From NCBI GenBank assembly GCA_963678705.1, contig OY783209.1:17298001-17362000 (forward strand): a stretch of DNA of 64,000 bases, given 5' to 3'. Below are positions 30,612 through 40,468 of the stretch, one piece after another (position 1 is the stretch's first letter; each line of letters starts with the position of its first letter). The notes under the pieces are model-generated. The model was not told where the DNA came from and did no database searches. It saw nothing but the letters and a program-made list of their open reading frames with translations. Both the position numbers and the translations under genes were made by a program. Source of the stretch: Panorpa germanica. Lineage: Eukaryota; Arthropoda; Insecta; Mecoptera; Panorpidae.

Positions 30612-30858
30612 ATCCTTGGATGGTTAGGGGGTCTATCTACAAATTGGGGTCTCTCAACCGGGATAAGGGCGAAATCAAAAATATTCAGTTAAGATTATTT
30701 TTAACCTTAGAACCAGACTAATTGATCAATGGGATGAGGGCGAAATCAAAAATATTCAGCTAAGATTATTTTTCACCTTAGAACCAGAGGAATCAAGAGG
30801 AAAACTTAGTGTACAGTTTGCTCATTAAAGTAATTGTACAGCAGTGAAAATTTTAACA
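30612..30858 (+). promoter_or_regulatory. Copy B leader with duplicated modules
   Basis: It contains a second PBS-like module, then two tandem copies of a roughly 57-bp unit (gggat[a/g]agggcgaaatc to accttagaaccaga; starts near 30660 and 30731), ending just before the gag ATG at 30859. It probably includes packaging signals. Copy A has related modules. Confidence 0.6.
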
Positions 30859-33105
30859 ATGACACAGGAATTAGACAATTTGTCAGTGGCAGAGCTACGG
30901 CAAGAACTCAATTTTGTTGGACTTAGTCAACGTGGGAATCGTGCAGAATTATTGTCAAGAATGAACTCATTTAATAGCCGTGTCGGTGAACAGAATAATA
31001 GGTCTGTAAACAATGAAACAGTCAATAAAACTAATTATACATTTTTAGATTTAGAATTGGCTTTACCTAAATATGATGGACTTAAAAATGTCAGATTGTG
31101 GATTAAACAATTTGATGATTTCTGCGACCAGGCAGAAATAATAGATGCAAAAATAGATGCAAAATACAGATATTTGTATGCCAGGAGATTGTTGACTGAT
31201 ACAGCAAAACAATTTGTTAATTTTGAAACCAGGATAATAAATTGGGATACATTTAAATCGTATTTGATTGATGAATTTGATACGAGTTTAAATAGCGCAC
31301 AGGTTCACAAAATGCTTCAACAGAGGGTGAAGAAAGCTGGTGAAAGTATCCGTCAATATGTGTATGATATTTTAGATATAGCTAGACAAGCAGACGTCGA
31401 AGAAGCAGCTATCATGGATTATATCATAGCAGGAATTCGCAACAGTGCAGTTAATAAAGTAATACTTTATGGAGCTGAGAATATTGGACAACTTAGACGT
31501 AAGCTGGAACAATATGAAAAAATGAAAATGGATACCCAGGACTATGATAGAAGATCTAGGCCAGGTACAAAAACTAAAATCGAGACAACAGGTGAGAAGA
31601 TTAAATGTTTTAATTGTGGTTCGATATCACACTCATCTAAAGTGTGTCCTGATAAAGGCAAGGGTTATAAATGTTTTAATTGTGGTAATTATGGACATGT
31701 TAGCCGAAACTGTAATACTAAAATAAAAACTGTTAAAGCGGAACATAATGTTATGAAAGTTGAAATGATAAAATCAATTTGTGTTAATAACAGGAGTAAT
31801 GTAAATGCTTTAATAGACACTGGCAGTGATTTGTCAGCAGTGCGGGAAGATTATTTTAAAACATTAAAGAATGTTAAATTATATGACTCTGAAATAACAA
31901 TACGTGGTTTATCAAACTCAAGAGTAAATTCTTTAGGTAGAATTGAATTGGACATTGAAATTGATTCAGAACCTTACGTGGGTTATTTTGAAGTGTTACC
32001 ATCTCATGCAATGCATATGAACATGGTGATAGGATTGGACATTATAGCTAAAGCTAAAGTAGTTATTGATAAAACCGGGGTTAAATTTTATAAACTTTAT
32101 AGTGATAAAGATGTAGATGAAAGTGAGGTTAAACAATTAATGACAATGAAAATAGACTATGGTGATAAAGAAAGTGAATTAGATTTATCTCATATAAACG
32201 ATAAAATTGTTGTTAATAAAATACACGAGTCAGTGGACAATGACAAACGTAAAGAGTTACGCAACTCTGAAAGTGTAAAGACAATTATATTGAAAAATGA
32301 TACTCCTATATTTTCTAGATCGCTTAAACTACCACCTGCAGATCGACTAGTTGTTGCAGAGCAGCGGGGTGAAGGGTTAGAAAAGGATGTCATACAGGCA
32401 GCCCAGGAAATGAATGACCTAGGTTGTGCAGTGAAACAAGACATTGTTCGTCTATCTAAAGACAAGGTAAAAGCAGCCAAGCATTTTCCGAAGCCGAAGA
32501 TGAGGAAACAAGGCAATGTTCGTCCCTCTAAGGATAAGGTAAAAGCAGACAAGCATTTTCCGAAGCCGAAGAAGACGCAACAAGCAAAGAATTATACAGG
32601 GAAGTGTATAAAAGAAAATGAATTGAAGATTGGGGTTAAAATGAATACTAATCAAGACACTGTTCGTTCCTCGAAGGATAAGGATGAAGCCATTAAGCAT
32701 TTTCCGAAGCCAAAGGAGAGGATACAAGCAGAAGAAATACAAAATGAGTTTGTAGGAAAACGTAAGAAGCTGAGAGAAGAGGATAAAGGAATTATTCTAG
32801 AAGTTCAGCAAGAATACAGAATTAGCTACGGTAGAAAATGTAAGACAACAAGCAAAAAGTATAAACATATTCTCGTTAAAGTAAATGCTTTTACAAAGTT
32901 TGTTTGGTTGTTACCTACTAAAGCAACAGGAGCTAAAGCTAAAGCTAAAACCAAAGGACCATACAAAATAACGAGAATTAAAGGAAATGATCGTTATGAC
33001 GTGGAGGAAGCAGGAGAGTGTGAAGGGCCAGACAGGACTTCTACATCTGCAGACAAGATGACATCAAGGGCAAGGATGGATGTAGCAACTGAGGACAGTT
33101 ACTAG
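30859..33105 (+). CDS. gag: Gag-protease fusion with Lys-rich repeat and integrase scraps (748 codons)
   Basis: The ATG at 30859 gives MTQELDNLSVAELRQEL, a SAP-like DNA-binding motif (residues about 8-42). Capsid follows (about 60-225), two CCHC knuckles (CFNCGSISHSSKVC about 250; CFNCGNYGHVSRNC about 272), retropepsin LIDTGSDLSAV (about 318) and the RT entry motif PIFSRSLKLPPADR (about 485). Next are three copies of SKDKVKAxKHFPKPK (about 533, 557, 606), an integrase-core start (KHILVKVNAFTKFVWLLPT about 669) and a C-terminal tail (GPYKITRIKGNDRYDVEE). The whole frame has no stop. I infer a non-autonomous element that still makes particles and uses RT and integrase from relatives. The repeat may be a nuclear-localisation or nucleic-acid-binding patch. 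Confidence 0.88.
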   Translation: MTQELDNLSVAELRQELNFVGLSQRGNRAELLSRMNSFNSRVGEQNNRSVNNETVNKTNYTFLDLELALPKYDGLKNVRLWIKQFDDFCDQAEIIDAKIDAKYRYLYARRLLTDTAKQFVNFETRIINWDTFKSYLIDEFDTSLNSAQVHKMLQQRVKKAGESIRQYVYDILDIARQADVEEAAIMDYIIAGIRNSAVNKVILYGAENIGQLRRKLEQYEKMKMDTQDYDRRSRPGTKTKIETTGEKIKCFNCGSISHSSKVCPDKGKGYKCFNCGNYGHVSRNCNTKIKTVKAEHNVMKVEMIKSICVNNRSNVNALIDTGSDLSAVREDYFKTLKNVKLYDSEITIRGLSNSRVNSLGRIELDIEIDSEPYVGYFEVLPSHAMHMNMVIGLDIIAKAKVVIDKTGVKFYKLYSDKDVDESEVKQLMTMKIDYGDKESELDLSHINDKIVVNKIHESVDNDKRKELRNSESVKTIILKNDTPIFSRSLKLPPADRLVVAEQRGEGLEKDVIQAAQEMNDLGCAVKQDIVRLSKDKVKAAKHFPKPKMRKQGNVRPSKDKVKADKHFPKPKKTQQAKNYTGKCIKENELKIGVKMNTNQDTVRSSKDKDEAIKHFPKPKERIQAEEIQNEFVGKRKKLREEDKGIILEVQQEYRISYGRKCKTTSKKYKHILVKVNAFTKFVWLLPTKATGAKAKAKTKGPYKITRIKGNDRYDVEEAGECEGPDRTSTSADKMTSRARMDVATEDSY

Positions 33106-33121
33106 TCAGGAAGGGCCGAGA

Positions 33122-34073
33122 TGTGGGTTATTTTTTTTAAGGAGTAATATTAAGTTAGATTATATTTAGTTTTAAGTAATAGTAAGAAACTATAAACTAG
33201 GGTAGAGATCTTTGCTAAGAACGGGGGTATATTTAAATGTGTAAATAAACCAGTGACAGACACTAAAACCGTTCAATGGTAAATGCTTAGCCGTTCACTT
33301 TTGATGTCGAGCGTACGTCTCAGAGAAGGTGGCATATACAACTGTTCGCTAACTATGAACGTGATGAGACATGTTTTGGGCGAGGCACAATATAAAGATT
33401 GTTATATGGTGTACAGAGTTTTTATAAAAGCAAATGGCGATAGAAATATGTAAAGATTATGTATGGTCGTTATTGTGTGTTTTATAATTAAGTTAACTTT
33501 ATTACGGTGTAATAATTGTTATTTTGATAAGTGTTTTTGTTAGAGTTAGGCAGCAAGTGTAATGTTTAGTACTAAGGTGTATTTTCATTGAAATCATTGT
33601 GCTGATAACTATAGACAATTGCAACTGCGTATTATGTATTGAGACGTAAAATATTGTGAAGAGACATTTTAATCTAAGTACTGTATTTAATCTAGTGTAT
33701 TTTGTTGTGAATATAATTAAGATTAAATAACTTTATTTAGATATAATTTTATGACTTTGATAAGTGATTAAACTATTAATAGCCAAATTATGTGTTTACT
33801 CGTTTTAAAGGAACTATATTGTTGTATTGTACATTAACCTAGGCTGATGTTAATTGTAACTTATAATTGTGGGAAAGTACCTACAAATTAGGATCTCAAC
33901 AGATGGTTAGAGATATAACCTACAAATTGTGAGCTATCAACAAGGATTGAATAGTTCTAGGCTGCATAATAGAATAGCAACACGTGGTTGTAAATTCTAA
34001 CTTGCAAAGCGGAGTCTGTACCGGGTTGGTAATAGATTCAAAAACTACTAATGTAGACGATAAAAAGTCTACA
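33122..34073 (+). repeat. 3' LTR of copy B
   Basis: 952 bp. It follows AGGAAGGGCCGAGA, which is purine-rich and probably the polypurine tract. It is identical to the 5' LTR apart from about a dozen substitutions and no indels. Confidence 0.92.
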
Positions 34074-34082
34074 AATATATAT

Positions 34083-34343
34083 TTAAAATTTTTGGTAAAA
34101 ATAATTACAATGGATTGTTGGCAAAAAAGTCTTGAATTCTTCGCGAACATCGTAAGCTTTTCCAGCAGCACGTTTTTCACCTGTAGTACTAGATCGATTC
34201 GTGTCTGAGGTTTGTTGAGTTCCGCTGTATGTGGAATCAAAATTTATGGGAAGACCTTCACACTCCATTAAAATATTATGCAGTAAGCATATGCGTTTGA
34301 TTATGTTATCTGCTCGGTATCCAATAACATAATAAGATAACAT
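34083..34343 (-). pseudogene. PIF/Harbinger transposase C-terminal remnant
   Basis: The minus strand gives IGYRADNIIKRICLLHNILMECEG and ends AYDVREEFKTFL. These are the late helix (I-ACVLHNF-like) and the terminal DVRDEF-like motif of PIF/Harbinger DDE nucleases. The catalytic part is absent. It faces the MADF remnant, the convergent layout normal for this group. Confidence 0.65.
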
Positions 34344-34525
34344 CCAGGCACACTAGATTTAAGACGTAAACAACAACTGAATGCTGTATCAAAAATATAG
34401 ATAAATAAATTAGTATAAACATGTATTGTTACACACACAGGCGGTTTGCTTTGTAGCTCATCCAATCCGTTGATTTACGTCCGAATTCGCCGTCGCTTAA
34501 ATACGATCTCATACTGAGAGAGGCC

Positions 34526-34528
34526 TTA
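34526..34528. repeat. Right TSD (TTA) of the PIF/Harbinger element
   Basis: TTA immediately follows the terminal GGCC at 34525. Confidence 0.8.
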
Positions 34529-35179
34529 TACATATGCGTAGTTCCATAACATCTAAGAAAATCATCTTATTTTCTGTTTTATAGGGAAAAACCGACAGAA
34601 CTACACAAAGAAGAAAGAAATCGCTCATTTAAAAAATCTAAAATCTATTAAAATTAAATATTTATATATTTGTTTTTATTTATTTGTATTGTTAATACCA
34701 TTTTTTTCCATGTAAATAATTGTATATACTGTTCACATATTATGTTTAAATTAAATGAATAAATTTTTTAATGTGACCTTTAAATTTTTAATTAATAAAA
34801 TAATATGTTAAGAACCATAGAACAGTGCTTTTTTGTACGCTGTGTAGCAGTTCAAATAAAACGTCTGTTTATTTAGACATAAAGTTAGGCATTTTGCTGA
34901 TAAGCAAAATTGCTTTGCTAATACTATTTTAGTGACCTAATTATTATAAATACCAAGCGTGTAACAACAATTTTAAATTTTTGTCTTACTTCAGTCTTAC
35001 AACACCTACATCACCTTTGTTTTTGTTGAAAATGTTACAAGCGAAATTGATGTTAAGTCTAATTGTTATAAACGAAATTATACGAGTATGTATTTATTAG
35101 TTAATATGTGTGTTGTTAGAATTTACATTCTTTGAATATTAAATCTCGTAATTTCTAGCATTTTTTTATAAAACTCAAA
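34529..35179. other. Unassigned AT-rich DNA
   Basis: I see no gene. Confidence 0.4.
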
Positions 35180-36480
35180 GACACTTTCTGAATCTTATAC
35201 TCTTGTGTATCCCCTTATTTCCTCATTCTTTTTCACCTTTTCTTCCTTCTTCCCGTATCCCAGTCACTCACCTCTAGCCTTTCCTGCCTTGTCTTAACAA
35301 ACCTCTATTATCTTTTTACTATCTATCCTAGCATATAGTATCTTTACCTCCTGTTTAACGTCTCTTTCTCTTGCTTACACCTTATGTTACGTTACCTCTC
35401 CTTTCTTAATTTTTTATTCTCCTGTTTGTACCTCCTTCATCCATTTCGTTTTCCACTTTTCTTTTATACCTATTTTTGATATACTACAGCATTTGCTGTT
35501 TCCTGTCACACACCTGCCAGGTTTCTCTTCTACTGTTCGCCAATACGAACTGTCCTTCTCTTCATTCCCCAGTCTAAATCTAGCAATCATTTTTACATTC
35601 ATCTCTGTTGATTTTTCAGGTACCGTGACAGTACTTTCGTCATTATCCTTCTGTGTCTTGTGGTGTTTCTTTCCTAGTTTATCTTCGTCATTCTTTTCAG
35701 TTGCTAAATATTAAACGTCTTTTTCATTTATCATGCTTCTTACCTCCATTCCCTCACCTCAATCTTTCCACTTCCGTTACTGTTATCCCTCTTTCTTCAT
35801 AATACCTTCCCCCTGCCTTTTGCGTTCTTTTATTCTTCCCTTACTTATTTGTTCCAACCATTCTCACAATTCCACTCTCTGCTTTTTTTACTTTTCTCTT
35901 GCCATCTCATCAGCCTCATCCATACCTCTATTGTCAGGTTAGACAACTTTACTTCTTTCATTATCATGTAACCCGGAATACACCTGTCTGTTCTAAGTTT
36001 ACATTTTAATTATTTTTCTTGTACTGGTTTCAACTTCCTCAATTCTTTCCATCCCCAAATTTTTGCTCCATGCATTCTACCAATCTATAGAACATCCATT
36101 CCCATTTCTTTTAGCCACACCCTACACCCTTCCCCTCACTGCATTTTCCTTTTTTGCTATTGCTTTTACTTGCGTCTCTCCCCACTACATTTTTACAAAT
36201 TTATATCCCAAGTATGTAATTCCTTCTACCTGTTGAATCTCCTGCCCTTTCCATTTCCATCCCACTCTCCTTTTTTTTCCTTTTCTTTGTTATAATACCA
36301 TTATTTTTGTTTCCCTTACGATAAGTTTCATTTTCTTCCCATTACCTTAATTTTCCAAACTCTCTATTATTTCATTAATTTTTTCCTTCGCTTTCGCTAA
36401 ACCCACAATATCATCCGCAATGCTAAATAATAAATCTTCTTTTTCTTACTGATTTCAACTTATAACGAATATTTCAATGG
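35180..36480 (-). pseudogene. Non-LTR retrotransposon remnant (same family as 47530-48640)
   Basis: The strand shown is strongly pyrimidine-rich. The minus strand reads, in broken frames, IADDIVGLAKAKEKINEIIE near 36420 (RT catalytic ADD), then a GITYLGYKF-like motif near 36210, and finally MIARFRLGNEEKDSSYW (about 35590), a C-terminal motif also present in the plus-strand remnant at 48350. All frames are broken by stops. Confidence 0.6.
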
Positions 36481-37549
36481 GGTTGTTATCTCTGTTATGA
36501 TAATTTAACAACAATAACCACAAACATTAAATAAATACAAAGTCGACACATCTGTTAATTATCTGTATGTCTATTTAAAAAAAACCAAGTGTAATAGGAA
36601 ATTATTATAGTAATATTAATGAGTTATGTATCAGAATTGGAGTCTCAACTATTTACAAGAAAATATATTACAAACGTAGGGTAGTGACAATTTACATCAA
36701 AATTAATTATCATAACTGAATAAGGTAATAAATAATACATCCCGTGTATGATATGTGTATGATTTTTAGGCGACAATATTACTGAGCAACCACTATGCTA
36801 GTAGTATAATGATCAAGAGGCGATTATTATAAAAAAATAATTACATTAAATTTTTTATGTAAAAATAATAATAATGGCGCAAGTAGCATTTGGATTACGT
36901 AAATAATATGATTAAAACATTAAAAGCCAAAAATAATCTACATCATAGGTAGGTAATGGAAAAAAATTCATAATATTGCCTTTCCCCTTTTTAAAGTATA
37001 TAAATTTATTGATATTTCTTTAGAAAATTTCGAAATTTCATATAATGTTAATGAAATTTTATATTATTTTAATTTAAACAATTTATATATACCTTAGAAA
37101 ATAGTATTTCAACATTATATTCTATTAACTAAAGTACTTATAATATTACCCATACAAAACATTTATCATCTTTATTCTGAATATATATGTTTATATATAA
37201 TAAGTTTCATTTTATTTATATTGAAAATTTATATTCAAATATATATGTTCTTCTTCTTTAGCTGTTTGTAAAACAAATTTACTGTGAGACATTACATCAA
37301 CTTCTCTCAAAACATATTAATTCACGTTATACGTTACCAAACCAACGTCTTTTTTGATAATTCTGACCAACATCGCGTCACCACCACTGGGTGGCTCTAC
37401 AACAATAACATAAAATATGCCACTTACCACTTAATATTTATTAAAAATTAACCTTATTACAAATCACAACTTCTGATTAAAGAAGTAATTAGAGGACTAT
37501 CCCTCGACACCACTGTCGCCGTGGTATAAGAATACTTATTTAGTTATAT
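36481..37549. other. Unassigned AT-rich DNA
   Basis: No gene or strong repeat was noticed. Confidence 0.4.
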
Positions 37550-37555
37550 TTTTAG

Positions 37556-38075
37556 TTTTTCCAAAATTACGGGTTTCCAGGAAATTCAGTAAAAATTTCG
37601 GGGACGCCAAAAGTCTTAGAATTTTTTTCTCTACGAAATAACAAACTTTGACGAAACCGTTTTCGAGCTACCATACGAATCGCGTAAGAATAGAATATAT
37701 ATTTAGAATAGAATATATTTATAATTTTTACACTCGGTAAAAATAATGTCCCCCGTGCCCCCAAATAAAATTTTGAATTTTCTTTTATTAATGAAGAATA
37801 ATTAGAATTCAGAATATGAACTTTCTCCAACGTTCCCTCCGGTCCCCCGAATTTCTTTAACCGCCCCTTTTTCAATTTTTGAATTTCTAATTTTTGAGAT
37901 ATGTCAGCATTGAATATCTTAATGCACATGCAAAATTTCAACTTTCTATCTTTTACGAATTACAAGTAATACAGCAAAAAAGAACTCACTTTTTTCCAGT
38001 TTTTCCAAAATTACGAGTTTCCAGGAAATTCAGGGAAAAATCCGGGGACGCCAAAATTCTTAAAATTTCTTTCTC
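37556..38075 (+). repeat. Pair of 70-bp direct repeats about 440 bp apart
   Basis: ttttccaaaattacg, then tttccaggaaattcag and cggggacgccaaaa occur at about 37556-37625 and again at about 38000-38070 with the same order and spacing. The second copy is followed by a perfect stem cgtcgc-aaa-gcgacg near 38098. They may be the ends of an unidentified element or part of a dispersed short repeat. Confidence 0.55.
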
Positions 38076-40463
38076 TTTAAAGTCTAGAGAGTACCCCCGT
38101 CGCAAAGCGACGTCTTTTTGGCGTGTTTGATTTGAATACAATAAAGTAATTCGCAATTACATTTCATATTTAACTCTATTTTTAAATTGAAATAATAAAT
38201 AAACTCGCACACATATATATATTATTTTTTTTTTATTAAGCTTCGGCTTATTCAGCCTTCTTGCTATTTTGAAATATAAACAAGTATTACATTTTATAAT
38301 ACATAAAAATTATTTATAAATATACACATATATCTACTATATTTATTACTCTTGTTTTTTGAAGATTTTCCTTGCATTTTATATATCAATTCCATTGTTA
38401 AATATAAATTAAATAACATATTTTGCAGTGATACTATTTATATCGTATATTAGACTTAACACGGTTACTGGCATCATAGTATGTTTACATAAATTATTCC
38501 ATAAGTGGTCGACTGCCTGCTTTTTGAATTTACATCCTAGTATCATGTGGTCTATATTACCTTGCTCTCTACAGATGCAATTAGAATATTGTATTATTTT
38601 TATTTTTGCTAGATGTGATGGGACTTTACAATGGCCTGATCTTAGTCGGCATATTGTATAAATGAATTTCCTAGATAAGTTTTTATTGATCCACATGTTA
38701 TCTTTAATGTTATTGTTAAAAAGGTAAAATGTTTTGCCTGTGGTTTGACTTGCCTCTTTGTATATTATTTGCCAGTCCATATATGCCTTTTCCTTGATAA
38801 TAATTTTCATTTCATTTAAGGAAGATTTTATATCTATTAATTTACCGTCACTACATGCTTCTTATCTGCAGTTTCATTGCCTAAAAATCTAGAATGACCT
38901 GGTACCCATAAAAATTTTATGTTAACTCCACTCTTTTTCAGTTTAAAATATATTGCTTTTATTTTACAAATTTTATCATTATTATTGTTTTTGAAGTTGT
39001 TATTATTTATAGCTGCTAATACGCTATATGCATCTGTTACTACTAATATGTTAGACTCTTTTGTGTTTTTAATTATCTTCATTTTCTTCAATATAGCTAT
39101 AAGTTCAGCATTGAATGAACTTGATATATTATTTAACTTAAACTTATATTGCTTGTTTGTTGTAGAGTTGTATAAGCCCGCACTTCCTTTTTTAAATTTA
39201 CTATTTACGGAACCATCTGTACACCATATGTCCCATTTTATGTTTTCAGTGCATATAAAATTCATATATCGTTGATACATAATAGTGATGTCTTTCTTAT
39301 TGAAATATTTAATTTCGGTATCTATTTTAATAGTTTTTAGTTCATATGAAGATTTAAAGTAAGGCATGATCTCAAAACTTTCTATAGGTATATTTTTGTA
39401 ATGATTGTAGCTTATTAAAAGAAGAGGTTGGTTCTTGTGGCTAAATTTGGCTTAAAGTATACATTTTGAAGTTCTTCTATTCTAGATATAATATTTTGGT
39501 ATTTACTTTGGATTATTTTGATGAAGAAATTGTCACTTAATATCTTTCTTCGAATTTTCAGATGTGGCATATTGGTTTCCAGGTTAAGAATATGTATAGG
39601 AGTAGAACCCATTGCACCTATTATTATTCTTAGTCCTTTGTTTTGTACTGTGTCTAATTTTTAAAGTCTTGTATTATTTGCGGTACAAACTAATGTACTG
39701 GAGTAGTCAAAATGGGGTCTGACAATGGCTTTGTAAATACTGAAGAGAGTTAGAGGATGACTGCCCCAGCTGCTTCCAGCTAGACATCTTATTACATTTA
39801 TTCCTTTGTGACATTTTGCTATAATTAAGTTGATTTCTTTGCACCATGTGCTTTTTGAACCAAACACCCAGGAATTTAATGTTACTTGTAACAGTTAAAC
39901 ATTTATTTTTCATAATAATTCTTGGATTTTGATCTAAGTTGTGTCTGGTAAAAATTATTACTTTTCTTTTATTATTGCATACCTTTAGATTTAAATCACT
40001 TAACGTAGATTCTAGCATCTTGATTTTCTTTTGAAGTCTTTTTTGCGCTATGTTAAGTGAGTAGTCCTTGCTGTAGATAACTATCTATAGTAAGATTTGC
40101 GTAGAATTATCCGCCAGTTTGATGATATCTTTTGTGTATATATAGAACAGTAGAGAAGACAATATTGAGCCTTGCGGCACTCCTTGAGGGTTCACGTAAG
40201 GACCTAATAATTTGTTGTTGTGTCTTAAAAAAAACTTCTCTTAGTTGGTAATAATTTAAAATCCATTTTATAATTTTTGTAGATATACCAATCTCTGTCA
40301 GTTTGTTTTTTAGATTTATAAGATTTACATTATCATACGCGGATTTGATGTCTATAAAAGCTGCGACGATGTAATGATTGTTACTATATACTTTCTGTAT
40401 GTCCAAGTTTAATATATTTAAGCTATGTTGGGTGCTTTCTCCTTTTCTGTAGGCAAATTGAAG

Positions 40464-40468
40464 GTCAG
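40464..40468. repeat. Left TSD (GTCAG) of the insertion in the LINE
   Basis: GTCAG precedes TGTACACG at 40469, and GTCAG follows TTAACA at 42479. Deleting one copy plus the insertion restores the LINE codons LPDLQFAY. Confidence 0.88.

Larger units (their letters stand above)
29639..34073 (+). mobile_element. Ty3-type LTR retrotransposon copy B, internally deleted but with an intact gag-protease frame
   Basis: Both LTRs are 952 bp and differ at about 12 positions by eye, so the insertion is fairly recent. The flanks read atata on the left and, if the LTR ends in ACAA, atata on the right. The interior is only about 2.5 kb: leader, then one open frame of 748 codons covering gag, protease, the first residues of RT, a Lys-rich repeat, then scraps of integrase core and C-terminus. 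RT, RNase H and most of integrase are gone without breaking the frame. It belongs to the same family as copy A. Confidence 0.92.
29171..34525. mobile_element. PIF/Harbinger element with MADF and transposase remnants, invaded by Ty3-type copy B
   Basis: The terminal inverted repeat GGCCTGTCTCAGTATGGCAC at the left pairs with the reverse complement of the right end (GGCCTCTCTCAGTATGAGAT), and the similarity continues through CGTATTTAAGC. TSD is TTA on both sides. Without the retrotransposon the element is only about 0.9 kb. It keeps the start of a MADF-domain protein (plus strand) and the end of a transposase (minus strand), so its middle is deleted. MADF/Myb proteins are the usual second protein of this superfamily. 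Confidence 0.8.

Noticed and set aside
31544-31726. Plus-strand frame overlapping the CCHC region (and its minus-strand equivalent at 257-439)
   Set aside because: It is an alternate-frame shadow of the zinc-knuckle coding sequence of gag; the composition follows the real frame.
33984-34208. Plus-strand frame across the 3' LTR end
   Set aside because: It runs from LTR into flanking DNA and is antisense to the transposase remnant; no coding evidence.
35493-35942. Plus-strand Ser/Phe/Leu-rich open frames
   Set aside because: They are antisense to the purine-rich coding strand of a LINE remnant and contain no motif.
38919-39275. Plus-strand hydrophobic frame that looks like a membrane protein
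   Set aside because: It is antisense to the RNase H domain of the I-like LINE.
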